Part shown: one piece after another, positions 36,044 through 45,294 of the stretch
Position numbering within the stretch: position 1 is the stretch's first letter
Layout of the letters: the number at the start of each line of letters is the position of its first letter
Source: CAVTLG01 sp963735495
GTDB lineage: Bacteria > Chloroflexota > Ktedonobacteria > Ktedonobacterales > Ktedonobacteraceae
Length of the DNA: 64,000 nucleotides
Assembly: GCA_963735495.1 (NCBI GenBank)
Contig: CAVTLG010000009.1
Coordinates: 620,001 to 684,000 of the forward strand
Direction of reading: 5' to 3'
Notes under the pieces: model-generated
Told to the model about the DNA's origin: nothing
Seen by the model: only the letters and a program-made list of their open reading frames with translations
Database searches by the model: none
Made by a program: the position numbers and the translations under genes

Positions 36044-38341
36044 ATGGCCTCACAGTCACTCTACCGCAAATGGCGCTCGCAGACCTTCGGCGACCTGGTT
36101 GGTCAGGAGCCAATCATTCGGACGCTCAAAAATGGTCTGAATAGTGGCAACCTGGCACATGCCTATCTCTTCGCTGGCCCGCGCGGTACCGGCAAGACCA
36201 GTACTGCTCGCCTCTTGGCAAAAACGATCAATTGTCTCCAGTCGCACAACGGTGAACCATGTAACGTGTGCGAGCAGTGCCGCGAGATAACCGCTGGCAA
36301 TTCCTTCAACGTCACGGAGATTGACGCAGCCTCTAACCGTGGTATCGACAGCATCCGCGAATTGCGCGAGAAAGTCATGGTGCCTCCCTCGACCGGGAAG
36401 TATAAGGTCTATATCCTGGACGAGGCGCACATGCTCACCACAGAAGCCTTTAATGCCCTGCTCAAAACCCTGGAAGAACCCCCTCCCCATGCTATTTTTG
36501 TCATGGCGACCACCGATGTGCATAAGATGTTGCCGACGGTGCTTTCACGTTGCCAGCGCTTTGACTTTAAGCGCATCACGACGCGCCAGATTGTCCAGCA
36601 TTTGCAGTATATCGCGGAGCAGGAAAAGGTCTCGTTAGAGCGTGGAGCCGCGGAACTGATTGCCAGAGCGGCTGCCGGAGGCATGCGCGACGCGCTCAGT
36701 TTGTTAGATCAAGCCATTGCCTACTCTGGTCAAGAGATCTCACTGACGCAGGTACAGGTGATGCTGGGTGTCGCAGATCCACGGGCCATTCAGAAATTTA
36801 TTGCGCTGGTTGCTAACCTGGATGGTGCTGGTGGCCTGCACCTGATTCATGAACTGACTGAAGCAGGCGCTGATCTGCGTCAGATCAATATGCAGATCGC
36901 GGAATACTGGCGGGCAATCATGCTGGCGAAGGCAGGCGCAAATATCGCGGAGATTCTGGACAGTACCGAAGATGAGATGCAGGATATCGCGCAACTGGCT
37001 CAACAATTTGCTCTGGAAGAATTGACCGAGTGCGCGCGTATTTTTGCGCAGAATGACCTGATCCAGAAAAGTCAGGGCACGCCCCAGCTCGCTTTGGAAC
37101 TGGCGTTGCTGGCAACTATCGAGATCCATCGCCACGGTCACGCCCCACAAATTGGTCTCTCTGCACCACCTGCACGCCCTGCCAGTGCTCAAAGTGCTCC
37201 ACCATCTCAGGAACGAACACGTGTGCAGGGAGGATCAAGAGAGCCGCAGGCGACTGCCCTTCCCCCCACTCAAATGCGTGTGCCTCCTGTAGAAACGCAA
37301 CCAGTGCCACCTGCGGAGAAATCAGCGCCAGCGGAAAAGCAACCGGAGTCAGTTGTACAGAGAGAAGAGCCAGCGGCAACAGCAGAAAAGTTGGTATCGC
37401 TAGAACAGGTGGAAGTGTCTGTAGAGAGACGGTCAGAGCTATCTGAAGGAAAGCTTGTTGCTCTCTCTGTGCAGGAGAAAGAAGAGCCCGATGAGCCTGC
37501 ACTGCCCGATTGGGATAGTGTCTCGTATACAGACGATGAGCAGGATGAGCCGGGTGTGTTTTTAGCAAACCAGGAGCCAGTTGTCGTTGCTGCACCTGGT
37601 CTGGCGGCTGTGGTGGCGGATGCACAGCCGGTAACGGCTGTTGCTGCTGAGGAGCATGTCAACGCTGATGCGCCAACTCTGACTATAGAACAGGTCAAGG
37701 AGTGCTGGGAGTATGTGCGGAGGCGCGTCAAGACGAAAAAAGATGGCCCGAAAATAGCCGCCTTCTTGAATGGGTATGTGATTGTGAATGTGGAAGGGAC
37801 CGACCAGTTGCCTGTGGTGATCATTCGTGCCACGGCTGATTTCCACTACAAGTCTTTACAAAAAGACGAGTATATTGAAGCCATCAATTGGGCCATGAAG
37901 ATCGAGTTAGGGCGTGAGTGCAGCGTGCGTTTGCTCGCACCGGGTGTGGCTGGCGGCAGTGGGAACAGGGCCGTTATTCCCCCACCAAATAATAACAACA
38001 GCCTGGCAAATACGATGATGACTTTGTCATCGTCGCAACCTGCACGCCGTGAGCCGCCTATACCTGCGCCAGAAAAACCACCCGCTCCAATGGAGCAAGC
38101 GACAAAGCAACATCAGGCGCAGCAGAAAAGAGCGGAGCCATCAACGGCGACTTCTGCTGATAGGCATGCCGTAATACCTCTTGCCAGAAAAGCCGTAGTG
38201 AGAGAGAATATAGAGAGCGTGTCCTCTGCTAAAGGGGAGACGCGACAGCAAACCATCGAAAAGAAAGCCAAGAGCGATCCGGTGGTCAAAGAAGTAATGC
38301 GCTTGTTTAAAGCGGAAATTAAAGATATTCAACCGAAGTAA
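36044..38341 (+). CDS. dnaX: DNA polymerase III subunit gamma/tau
   Basis: The 765-residue DnaX clamp-loader ATPase has Walker A GPRGTGKTS (45-53), a zinc site with cysteines 64, 73, 76 and 79, and Walker B DEAHML. SRC lies in the sensor region near 165, and the collar domain runs to about 365. A long Pro/Glu/Gln-rich linker follows, then a folded C-terminal domain (about 545-640) and a basic tail, the layout of a tau form. No convincing programmed frameshift site was found. The ATG at 36044 matches the family N-terminus; a GTG at 36035 is an alternative. ybaB and recR follow closely. Confidence 0.94.
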   Translation: MASQSLYRKWRSQTFGDLVGQEPIIRTLKNGLNSGNLAHAYLFAGPRGTGKTSTARLLAKTINCLQSHNGEPCNVCEQCREITAGNSFNVTEIDAASNRGIDSIRELREKVMVPPSTGKYKVYILDEAHMLTTEAFNALLKTLEEPPPHAIFVMATTDVHKMLPTVLSRCQRFDFKRITTRQIVQHLQYIAEQEKVSLERGAAELIARAAAGGMRDALSLLDQAIAYSGQEISLTQVQVMLGVADPRAIQKFIALVANLDGAGGLHLIHELTEAGADLRQINMQIAEYWRAIMLAKAGANIAEILDSTEDEMQDIAQLAQQFALEELTECARIFAQNDLIQKSQGTPQLALELALLATIEIHRHGHAPQIGLSAPPARPASAQSAPPSQERTRVQGGSREPQATALPPTQMRVPPVETQPVPPAEKSAPAEKQPESVVQREEPAATAEKLVSLEQVEVSVERRSELSEGKLVALSVQEKEEPDEPALPDWDSVSYTDDEQDEPGVFLANQEPVVVAAPGLAAVVADAQPVTAVAAEEHVNADAPTLTIEQVKECWEYVRRRVKTKKDGPKIAAFLNGYVIVNVEGTDQLPVVIIRATADFHYKSLQKDEYIEAINWAMKIELGRECSVRLLAPGVAGGSGNRAVIPPPNNNNSLANTMMTLSSSQPARREPPIPAPEKPPAPMEQATKQHQAQQKRAEPSTATSADRHAVIPLARKAVVRENIESVSSAKGETRQQTIEKKAKSDPVVKEVMRLFKAEIKDIQPK

Positions 38342-38357
38342 GGAGTGATTTGGACCT

Positions 38358-38660
38358 ATGGGCTTCAATATGCGTGAATTGCAAAAGATGCAGCAGAAAA
38401 TGCTGAAGATGCAGCAGGACCTGGAAGAAGCGTTGTTTACTGGAACGGCTGGTGGTGGCGCAGTGACGATTATCATGAGCGGGAAATATGAAATCACCAG
38501 CGTCAAAATTGACCCTGAAGCCTTTAGTGCGGAAGATATTGAAGAGCTAGAGGTCATGGTGAAGGCGGCTGCCAAAGATGCCTTTGATAAAGTCACCGAT
38601 GCACAGCAGAAGCTTGTCAGCAGCGCCACTGGCGGAATGAAGATTCCTGGAATGTTTTAG
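38358..38660 (+). CDS. YbaB/EbfC nucleoid-associated protein
   Basis: The 100-residue protein is typical of the YbaB/EbfC family: an N-terminal coiled helix (QKMQQKMLKMQQDLEEA), a beta-sheet with VTIIMSGKYEITSVKIDPEA, and a final helix followed by MKIPGMF. Members bind DNA as dimers and are almost always encoded between dnaX and recR, as here (gaps of 16 and 2 bases). Confidence 0.93.
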   Translation: MGFNMRELQKMQQKMLKMQQDLEEALFTGTAGGGAVTIIMSGKYEITSVKIDPEAFSAEDIEELEVMVKAAAKDAFDKVTDAQQKLVSSATGGMKIPGMF

Positions 38661-38662
38661 GC

Positions 38663-39274
38663 ATGACTGAAATTGCACCCCCCGTGGCAGCTCTGATCGA
38701 AGAATTTTCCAAGCTGCCAGGTGTCGGCGTAAAAACCGCACAACGCCTGGCCTTTTTTGTCCTGCGTAGTCCGACGGACCAGGCTCGTCGCCTGGCTGAA
38801 GCAATTATGCGTGTCAAAGAGAGCATCATCTATTGCTCACGCTGCTTTAACATCACTGAAAGCGACCCCTGTGCGATCTGTAGTGATGCGCAGCGCGATC
38901 AAGATGTCATCTGTGTCGTGGAGGAGCCGCTGGATCTGATCGCATTGGAGAAGACAGGGGTGTATAAGGGCCTGTATCATGTGCTGCACGGTGCGCTCTC
39001 ACCGATGAATGGTGTCTTGCGCAAAGATATACGCATAGACGAACTGCTCAAGCGTATTGGCAGTGGTACCATCCGCGAAGTCATACTGGCAACGAATCCT
39101 GGCTGGGAGGGCGATTTCACGGCCCGGGTCATTGAAGGAGGCATCAAAGATGAGCTGCATCTGGCAAATGTGCGCGTAACCACGCTGGCGCGTGGCCTTC
39201 CGCTGGGGAGCGATCTGGAGTATGCCGATGAGGGGACGTTAAGCCGGGCAATAGAAGGCAGGCGTGATATCTAG
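38663..39274 (+). CDS. recR: Recombination mediator protein RecR
   Basis: The 203-residue RecR has an N-terminal helix-hairpin-helix (LPGVGVKTAQRLAFFVL), a four-cysteine zinc finger (C58, C61, C70, C73), a Toprim domain with VVEEPLDLIALEKTG, and a C-terminal Walker-like region. It loads RecA on gapped DNA with RecF/RecO. The motif usually read as ATNPTVEGEATA is ATNPGWEGDFTA here, keeping the acidic residues but changing the loop. It starts two bases after ybaB, so translation is probably coupled. Confidence 0.93.
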   Translation: MTEIAPPVAALIEEFSKLPGVGVKTAQRLAFFVLRSPTDQARRLAEAIMRVKESIIYCSRCFNITESDPCAICSDAQRDQDVICVVEEPLDLIALEKTGVYKGLYHVLHGALSPMNGVLRKDIRIDELLKRIGSGTIREVILATNPGWEGDFTARVIEGGIKDELHLANVRVTTLARGLPLGSDLEYADEGTLSRAIEGRRDI

Positions 39275-39921
39275 TAGTGTATTTCCAGCCCTCTTTTGTC
39301 TCTCTCGTGATGAATGTCGTGCGGCAGACGTTACAGCATTGACGACAGGCAGGACTTTTGCTAAGCGTGCAAAAGCATAACTTGACACGCTCTTAGACCT
39401 ATGGTACTCTTGTTCTACTTTCTTGGAAATGGATGGGGAGGGTATCTGTTTCCGACTTTTTGCCCTTGTCAAAGAATATTGTACCTGTAGGAAGAAATTG
39501 GGGAGAAATACGGTATCACAGAGACGCTACGATGTATAGCGACTAGGGTTTTGAAAGCACGAGCGTGTTGAGGAGGTTTCTCAACGAGCCTGAGACTCAT
39601 CTCTACTGCAAACGTTTTGCAGGAGCCTCATCAGCTCTTTTGCTCAAGTGTAAGCCCATGCATGCCGGTTGGCCGTAGTCCAACCGCCCGCCGAGTTCGT
39701 TCGTCAACCGGCGTAGGTCAAGGTGAAACGTGGGGAGAAATGTCTCATTTGTCCATATTTTTCACAACTATTTACTTATGCCGTATCCCCTATCAAAGCA
39801 AGAGAGATCATCGGGAATTGCAAGCCCTTTGAGAGGATTGAAAAAAGGAGGAATGCAGGGGTGGTGACGCGGGAGGGGAGAAATCCTCTCTGTATCTCAC
39901 GCCCTGTTTGGAAAGATGCCA
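39275..39921 (+). promoter_or_regulatory. Long recA upstream region with structured leader
   Basis: A promoter-like TTGACA (39382-39387), 17-base spacer and TACTCT (39405-39410) would give a leader of about 500 bases before recA. The leader contains a CTGCAAA/TTTGCAG hairpin near 39606-39622. It also has CGGTTGG (39666-39672), which can pair with either CCAACCG (39680-39686) or, extended as GCCGGTTG (39664-39671), with CAACCGGC (39705-39712). These two structures exclude each other. A frame of 68 codons (GTG 39723 to TAA 39929) overlaps the recA start and may be a leader ORF. No Gram-positive or E. coli type LexA box was recognised. Confidence 0.45.
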
Positions 39922-41040
39922 ATGAGTAAAAAGGAAAAGCCTTCGGTAGACCGCAATGGGACCGCCAATACGGCTGGTATGAGCGAGCGTGAGAAAGCGA
40001 TAGAACTGGCCCTGACACAGATCGAACGCCGTTTCGGCAAGGGCGCGATCATGAAACTGGGGGATGCGGCCAAGGTGCAGATAGAGGCAATTCCCACCGG
40101 GTCAATCGCATTGGACCTGGCCCTGGGCGTTGGCGGTCTTCCGCGTGGACGTATCACCGAGATCTATGGTCCCGAATCTTCGGGAAAAACCACGCTCTGT
40201 CTGCACGTAATCGCGAATGTCCAGAGAGCAGGAGGCTATGCCGCTTTCGTGGATGCGGAACATGCGCTTGATCCGGTCTACGCTGGTCGCCTAGGGGTAG
40301 ATACAAACAACTTGTATATCTCACAGCCAGATACCGGTGAGCAAGCGTTAGAAATCGTCGATTCACTGGTGCGCAGTAACGCCATTGATGTCATCGTCGT
40401 CGACTCTGTGGCTGCCCTCACACCACGTGCAGAAATAGAAGGCGATATGGGCGATTCGCATGTTGGCTTGCAGGCGCGTTTGATGAGCCATGCCCTGCGT
40501 AAGCTGACCGGCGCTATCAGCACCTCACATACGACGGTGATTTTCACCAATCAGTTGCGTGAAAAGATCGGCGTGATGTTTGGGAACCCGGAGACAACAA
40601 CCGGCGGAAAAGCGCTCAAGTTCTATGCCTCTGTGCGCCTGGATATCCGCCGTACGGATACCATCAAGCAAGGCTCGGACGCCGTTGGCAACCGTACCCG
40701 TGTACGCGTGGTGAAGAACAAAGTTGCGCCTCCCTTCAAGACTGCCGAATTCGACATTATGTATAGCGAGGGCATTTCGCGCGAAGGCGGTCTGATTGAC
40801 CTGGGTCTGGAAATGGGCCTGGTTAAAAAGAGTGGTGCCTGGTTCACGGTCGGCGATATTCGCCTCGGCCAGGGACGTGAGAACGCAAAGGAATTTCTGC
40901 GCCAAAATACCGATGTGGCGCTGGCTATCGACGAGCAGATTCGTGGGAATATGCTCAGCTTCAAGACTGGAGAGATCGAAGGGGTTGAAGAAGAAGAGGA
41001 TGAGGCCGAGGTCGTAGCTGCATTGGAAGAAGAGGAGTAA
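39922..41040 (+). CDS. recA: Recombinase RecA
   Basis: The 372-residue RecA polymerises on single-stranded DNA for strand exchange and SOS signalling. It has Walker A GPESSGKTTL, the catalytic Glu in FVDAEHALDP, Walker B VIVVDSVAALTP, loop L1 EGDMGDSHVG and loop L2 FTNQLREKIGVMFGNPETTT. The C-terminus ends in an unusually acidic stretch (EEEEDEAEVV...LEEEE). ATG 39922 sits 6 bases after GGAAAG and is preferred over an ATG two codons earlier that touches it. It is followed by a terminator hairpin. Confidence 0.96.
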   Translation: MSKKEKPSVDRNGTANTAGMSEREKAIELALTQIERRFGKGAIMKLGDAAKVQIEAIPTGSIALDLALGVGGLPRGRITEIYGPESSGKTTLCLHVIANVQRAGGYAAFVDAEHALDPVYAGRLGVDTNNLYISQPDTGEQALEIVDSLVRSNAIDVIVVDSVAALTPRAEIEGDMGDSHVGLQARLMSHALRKLTGAISTSHTTVIFTNQLREKIGVMFGNPETTTGGKALKFYASVRLDIRRTDTIKQGSDAVGNRTRVRVVKNKVAPPFKTAEFDIMYSEGISREGGLIDLGLEMGLVKKSGAWFTVGDIRLGQGRENAKEFLRQNTDVALAIDEQIRGNMLSFKTGEIEGVEEEEDEAEVVAALEEEE

Positions 41041-41046
41041 TCATCC

Positions 41047-41079
41047 CTGGTGGGTGCGTCGATGCTTTGCGCCCACCAG
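41047..41079. terminator. Terminator hairpin between recA and SDR gene
   Basis: CTGGTGGGTGC (41047-41057) pairs with GCGCCCACCAG (41069-41079), one position being a G-T pair, with an 11-base loop and TTTT shortly after. It lies between convergent genes. Confidence 0.65.
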
Positions 41080-41118
41080 AGTTTTGCTCTCCGTCATACA
41101 ACGGGAAACAGTGTGCAG

Positions 41119-41859
41119 TTAGAAGCTTTTTGCTTGTACTGGCAGCGTAACGCCATTGATGCCATCACTTGCTGCTGAAACCAGGAAGATAGCTGCCTCG
41201 GCCAGTTGATCCAGGCTAACCCAATTCGTCGCCAGATCTTCTGCTGATGGTTGCATATCTGCTTTATTCGATGCCGTGGTGAGTAACCCTGGTCCAATGG
41301 CATTCACGTAGATACCGACTTTTTCCCCTTCTTTGGCGAAGGTTCGCGTCAATGCGTCGACGCCAGCTTTTGCGCAGTTATAGGCGACCATGTGCGGACC
41401 AGAAGCCTCAACGCCGCCAGCCCGGCTAAAGTTGAGGATCTTGCCATAACCCTGGTCCCTCATGATCGGCCAGACTGCGCGTGTACACAAAAATGCGCTG
41501 CGCAAGTTATTGTTTAGTTCACTCTCCCAGTCGGCAAGGCTCAATTCGTCTGATGGACCATACTTTGTGAGACCGCCAGCCAGATTAACCAGGATATCGA
41601 TACGTTCGTAGGCTCCCAATGCTTCCTGGACCAGCGTTTTGGCTCCCTCTTCCGTCGTGAGATCAGCGGCGACCGCCAGAACCTCAACATGTTCGCCTCC
41701 TGTGCGTAGTTCCTGGGCACGTGCGTTTATGCGCTCTGCGTTGCGTGCACAAATGGCCAGATCAGCCCCTTCATGGGCAAATGCTTGTGCGAGAGCATAC
41801 CCTGCCTGTCCCGCGTGACTGACACCTGTAATAACAACGACTTTTCCTTTTAAACGCAT
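41119..41859 (-). CDS. Short-chain dehydrogenase/reductase
   Basis: The 246-residue SDR has a Rossmann start KVVVITGVSHAGQAGYAL, NLAGG after beta-4, catalytic Ser in NFSRAGG, and YNCAK as the Tyr-x3-Lys pair. The glycine motif is the less common TGVSHAGQAG rather than TGASxGIG. Substrate and cofactor are not predictable. AAGGAG lies 6 bases before the ATG. The gene is divergent from the 275-residue unknown gene. Confidence 0.87.
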   Translation of the reverse strand: MRLKGKVVVITGVSHAGQAGYALAQAFAHEGADLAICARNAERINARAQELRTGGEHVEVLAVAADLTTEEGAKTLVQEALGAYERIDILVNLAGGLTKYGPSDELSLADWESELNNNLRSAFLCTRAVWPIMRDQGYGKILNFSRAGGVEASGPHMVAYNCAKAGVDALTRTFAKEGEKVGIYVNAIGPGLLTTASNKADMQPSAEDLATNWVSLDQLAEAAIFLVSAASDGINGVTLPVQAKSF

Positions 41860-42043
41860 CTATTCTCCTTCTTTGCTACTCTAGCGTTTTTTTAATTTTA
41901 TCATAGATAAGCCCAGATTGTCACCGCTAAGTTAGATCTCTTGTGCTTCGTCCACGATTCGTGTGTCTCGTGCGTGTTACGGAGTGTACATTCTGTATTT
42001 CGTGCAATGATGATTAGGAGAAAGAGCGAAAGGTTGGCGAGCT

Positions 42044-42871
42044 ATGGTCACAGCTTCACGGATTCCCCACCTGATAGAACTGAAGTTGGCAGTTTTTGAA
42101 CGCTTACAGCCAGAATTTGAAGCCTGCTTTCAATTTGTGCAAGAGGTACATGGACAAAAACGTTTTGCTACATTTCCGGTAACTGATACCGTACGTTATT
42201 TGCATGCGCTGTGGGTCTGTGAGCGCAAGACCTACTTGCTCAGCGTCGCGAAAACGGTCAAAGTGTATGAAGGAGAACGTTGCCTGGAACTCTTACGAGA
42301 CTGGCAGCTGGAGGACGATACTGCACAGGTGGTTGAATTTCTCAATCGTAAATTAGCTATGCTACCCCTGGCCGATATCACCCGTCAAATTCATCAGGCC
42401 CGGCAGGCGCATGCACATGATGGGTTGCTGCAACGTTTGCAACACGGACGTATTATTTTGCTTAATCGCGGTCTTAATCTACTGCACGCCCTGGATGCGA
42501 TCTTTGCTGTACCCGAGGAAGAACTTGCTGAAGTTGTACGTGAAGCGTGTCAAAAGTGCGGGCATCTCCCTGAACAGATAACGCAGCAACGGCAAGAAAT
42601 AGCCTCTCCGCTCTATGCGTTTGCTCCTCACCAGGTACTGGCACAACGCAATATGCTGGTGATGAATAAACTGGGCGTGAATGCTACCCTCAAGCCTGCT
42701 GATCTGCCTGGGCAGCGATCCTGGCGTGTCGCTGAGCCTGCTGAGCCCTTACAGCCTTTTGCCGAACATATTGTGCGAGGATATCAGGAGCTGGTATCTC
42801 CCACTCACAACAATATCCTGGGCGAACGCTTCGTGGATCGACCAGAACAGAGCGGCTCTGAGCGTGTGTAG
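42044..42871 (+). CDS. Unknown helical protein
   Basis: I do not recognise this 275-residue protein. It is soluble and mostly helical, with an N-terminal region ending in FPVTDTVRYLHALWVCERKT, a central helical hairpin (about 100-150) rich in Gln and His, and a polar C-terminus. No catalytic motif or membrane segment is visible. Codon use resembles its neighbours. A purine-rich stretch (AAAGG) lies about 10 bases before the ATG. Confidence 0.6.
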   Translation: MVTASRIPHLIELKLAVFERLQPEFEACFQFVQEVHGQKRFATFPVTDTVRYLHALWVCERKTYLLSVAKTVKVYEGERCLELLRDWQLEDDTAQVVEFLNRKLAMLPLADITRQIHQARQAHAHDGLLQRLQHGRIILLNRGLNLLHALDAIFAVPEEELAEVVREACQKCGHLPEQITQQRQEIASPLYAFAPHQVLAQRNMLVMNKLGVNATLKPADLPGQRSWRVAEPAEPLQPFAEHIVRGYQELVSPTHNNILGERFVDRPEQSGSERV

Positions 42872-42917
42872 TCGCTGCCTCGTGATAACACTATACCAGC
42901 AGCGAAACGGCTTTCTT

Positions 42918-43871
42918 TTAGGATTGGCAATTATGCAGTATGTCTTTTGCCTCTGCTGCTACTCGTTCACGCAGAGACGCTGGTTCGAGGATACGTGCGT
43001 GACGACCCCAACTGAGGAGCCATGGGAGGATATCTTGCTCGTCGCGGATAGCGAGGGTGACGAGCAGGCCATCAGGGACCTCTTCTTCGGAGATAGTATA
43101 GAATGAGCGAGATTCGCGCACCCAGCGAGCTATGGCGGGATTGAAGAGGATACGGACAAGGAGATGGTGAGACATTTCCTCCTTTGGTGGTATGCCTACT
43201 TGAAAGTTGGCGGGGCGTTGGAATGTTTTGGGAAGGAGTACCAGCATATCCATGCGATCCAGGCGGAAGATGCGCACATCCAGGCGAAGATGGCAGTAAG
43301 CAGTAAGGTACCAGGAGTTGAGCATATAGATGAGCGCGTAGGGATCGGCTTCTCTGCTTGTTTGTTCCTCTGTGTGGTCCGGGTTGTGTCGCTTATAGTA
43401 GCAGAAATGGACGGTCGTGCGCTCGATAATGGCACGACGCAACTGTTGGAGTTTTGCCTGTTCCTGAGGATTATGTGCTGGACCGGTAGCTACGAAGCGA
43501 ATGCTACTCTGGAGATAGCGAACGTCATCACGCAGCTGCTCAGGGAGAATACCCTCAATCTTGCGGTTGGCTGATTGCGCTGCTGTACAATACTGGGCAT
43601 CGAAGTTCTGTGCCATAAAGTCGCTGCCCAGGAGTAGCATAGTCGCTTCCTCGGTCGTGAAGCTCAGAGGTGGCAGGAAGTAGCCTTCCATCAACGAATA
43701 ACCCAGGCCGGGTATGGATACGAGCGGAACACCGGATTCACATAGCGCCTGAATGTCGCGGTAGATCGTGCGTTTGCTGGTCTCGAAAGTGCGTGCCAGG
43801 TCTTCTGCCCGTTGTCTGCCTTTTCCTTGCAACTCAAGAACGATGGCTAGCAGGCGATCTGTTCGATTCAT
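42918..43871 (-). CDS. HTH/WYL-domain transcriptional regulator (YafY family)
   Basis: The 317-residue regulator has an N-terminal HTH_11 domain (RLLAIVLELQGKGRQRAEDL, then TSKRTIYRDIQALCESGVPL) and a WYL ligand-sensing domain (about 140-220, with MLNSWYLTAYCHLR). A WCX-type C-terminus follows (VTLAIRDEQDILPWLLSWGRHARILEP). WYL regulators often sense nucleic acids or nucleotides. GGAGGG 5 bases before ATG 43871 sets the start. The VOC gene is divergent, and such regulators often control divergent small genes. Confidence 0.9.
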   Translation of the reverse strand: MNRTDRLLAIVLELQGKGRQRAEDLARTFETSKRTIYRDIQALCESGVPLVSIPGLGYSLMEGYFLPPLSFTTEEATMLLLGSDFMAQNFDAQYCTAAQSANRKIEGILPEQLRDDVRYLQSSIRFVATGPAHNPQEQAKLQQLRRAIIERTTVHFCYYKRHNPDHTEEQTSREADPYALIYMLNSWYLTAYCHLRLDVRIFRLDRMDMLVLLPKTFQRPANFQVGIPPKEEMSHHLLVRILFNPAIARWVRESRSFYTISEEEVPDGLLVTLAIRDEQDILPWLLSWGRHARILEPASLRERVAAEAKDILHNCQS

Positions 43872-44104
43872 GATGCCCTCCGTTAATGCTCTTCTATCAT
43901 AGCAGATCGGAAGAGGTGATGTACATTGCATAGCTGCATGGTTTATGTCTCTGAGCGTACAGGAAGTTTGTGTCAGCGGCCAGCAATACCAAAAATAGGG
44001 AACGCTACTGACATACTGCTGTCACAGCTCTCTGGCATACTATCTTTGTTGGTACAAGTATTCAGGATGATCGAGAAGATAGGAAAAGAAGAAGGAGCAA
44101 TATC

Positions 44105-44461
44105 ATGTTAAAGAGCTTGAATTTCATTATTCTACATGTGGCAGATCTGAACAAGGTGCTAGCTTTTTACACCCAGAAACTGGGCTTGACGGTGGAGGCG
44201 CAGGGTCCCGCTTTTGTGCAATTTAAACAGGCACCGGGAGGCGCTATATTCGCTTTGCAGCAAAGTGAGAGCGTTACTCCCTACCAGGGTGTTGAACTCT
44301 GGTGGGGCGTAGATGACGCCGAAGCTACACAGGCAGCTTTACGAACGCAAGATATAGAGATTGCCCTGCCACTCAAGGATGAGCCTTTTGGGCGCACCGT
44401 TGCCATTAAAGATCCAGAAGGGAATATGGTATATATGGTGCAGTACAAATCTTTGCGTTGA
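44105..44461 (+). CDS. Glyoxalase/VOC superfamily protein
   Basis: The 118-residue protein has the beta-alpha-beta-beta-beta repeats of the VOC fold. It opens LNFIILHVADLNKVLAFYTQ and closes with the metal-binding-type IKDPEGNMVYMVQ. Members include glyoxalase I, dioxygenases and antibiotic-binding proteins, so the substrate is open. AAGGAG precedes the ATG. The divergent WYL regulator is a candidate controller. Confidence 0.82.
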   Translation: MLKSLNFIILHVADLNKVLAFYTQKLGLTVEAQGPAFVQFKQAPGGAIFALQQSESVTPYQGVELWWGVDDAEATQAALRTQDIEIALPLKDEPFGRTVAIKDPEGNMVYMVQYKSLR

Positions 44462-44492
44462 GACACAGATCGGCGACAATGGCTGACAGGTT

Positions 44493-44540
44493 AAAAAAAC
44501 AAAGCGATGACCGCGACAGCTCTGTCGTGGGTCGTCGCTT
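44493..44540 (-). terminator. Intrinsic terminator after pentapeptide-repeat gene
   Basis: A long hairpin (arms AAGCGATGACC at 44502-44512 and GGTCGTCGCTT at 44530-44540, with an inner CGACAG/CTGTCG stem) is followed on the minus strand by seven T residues (A7 at 44493-44499 on the plus strand). It lies about 30 bases past the pentapeptide-repeat gene. Confidence 0.8.
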
Positions 44541-44570
44541 GCGATGCGTTAGAGTAAATTCGCCTCTGAG

Positions 44571-45059
44571 TTAAGGTGTTTCATCGGGTGATCGGGCGTC
44601 ATGCAATTGTTCAGGTGTAATCAAAGCTGCATTGAGGTTGGCACCACTCAGGTATGCTGCTTTGGTGTCAGCATGGCTTAAATCAGCGCCACTCAGGTCA
44701 GCGTCGATAAAATTGGTGTCGAGAAGAGTTGCATCGCTTAGATTAGCGTCATGCAGACGCGCATTATGAGCGTTAGCGGCGCTCAGGTCGGCTCCATTTA
44801 ACAGTGCACCCGCGAGATTTGCGTCCTTTAAATTAGCTCCAACAAGGTTAGCCCAGCGCAAGTCTGCTTTACTCAAGTCAACTCCGTGCAAATCGGAACT
44901 GCTCAAATTGGCCCGACTCAGGTTTGCCCCACTCAACACCGCACTTTGCAGGTCTGCTTCGCAGAGATCTGGCGTAACGTCCGCATGTGCTTGTCTCCAC
45001 GCATTCCAGCGTTCTACCTCGCCCTGTTTGAGCAATTCTAGTTGTTGTTGATCTGGCAT
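44571..45059 (-). CDS. Pentapeptide-repeat protein
   Basis: The 162-residue protein contains about 20 tandem A(D/N)LXX pentapeptides from residue 34 to 150 (for example ADLQS, ANLSR, SDLHG, ADLRW), which fold as a right-handed quadrilateral beta-helix. A short helical N-terminus precedes it. Some relatives mimic DNA and protect gyrase (Qnr, MfpA), others have no known role; sequence alone does not decide. AGGAG lies 9 bases before the ATG, and a strong terminator follows the gene. Confidence 0.88.
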   Translation of the reverse strand: MPDQQQLELLKQGEVERWNAWRQAHADVTPDLCEADLQSAVLSGANLSRANLSSSDLHGVDLSKADLRWANLVGANLKDANLAGALLNGADLSAANAHNARLHDANLSDATLLDTNFIDADLSGADLSHADTKAAYLSGANLNAALITPEQLHDARSPDETP

Positions 45060-45244
45060 TGCATTTCTCTCCTGTTCTTAGATTATCACGAGACATATTA
45101 CATTGTTGCCATTTTTAGCACGTTACACAGCACACGAGTGATACATTGTGCTTGAGGGGCTGATTTTCAAGGACAGAAGATACAGACTGTAGCGTAACCG
45201 TTTTTGAAGTGGACAGAGCGGGCTGTGGGTAAGGGCCGCAAATG

Positions 45245-45278
45245 GAGATCCGACCCTGCATGCAGCAGGATCGGATCT
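45245..45278 (-). terminator. Hairpin after the peroxiredoxin gene
   Basis: GAGATCCGA and CCTGC pair with GCAGG and TCGGATCTC around a 4- to 5-base loop, 17 bases beyond the peroxiredoxin stop on the minus strand. The stem is long, but no T-tract follows. Confidence 0.55.
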
Positions 45279-45294
45279 CTGCAAAGAAGAGACG

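Noticed and set aside
37725..37750. Programmed frameshift in dnaX at an A6 run
   Set aside because: The run is not in the X-XXY-YYZ phase and lies inside the folded C-terminal domain; no upstream Shine-Dalgarno or clear downstream stem supports it.
39723..39929. 68-codon ORF overlapping recA start
   Set aside because: GTG start with a poor ribosome-binding site and no family match; mentioned only as a possible leader ORF.
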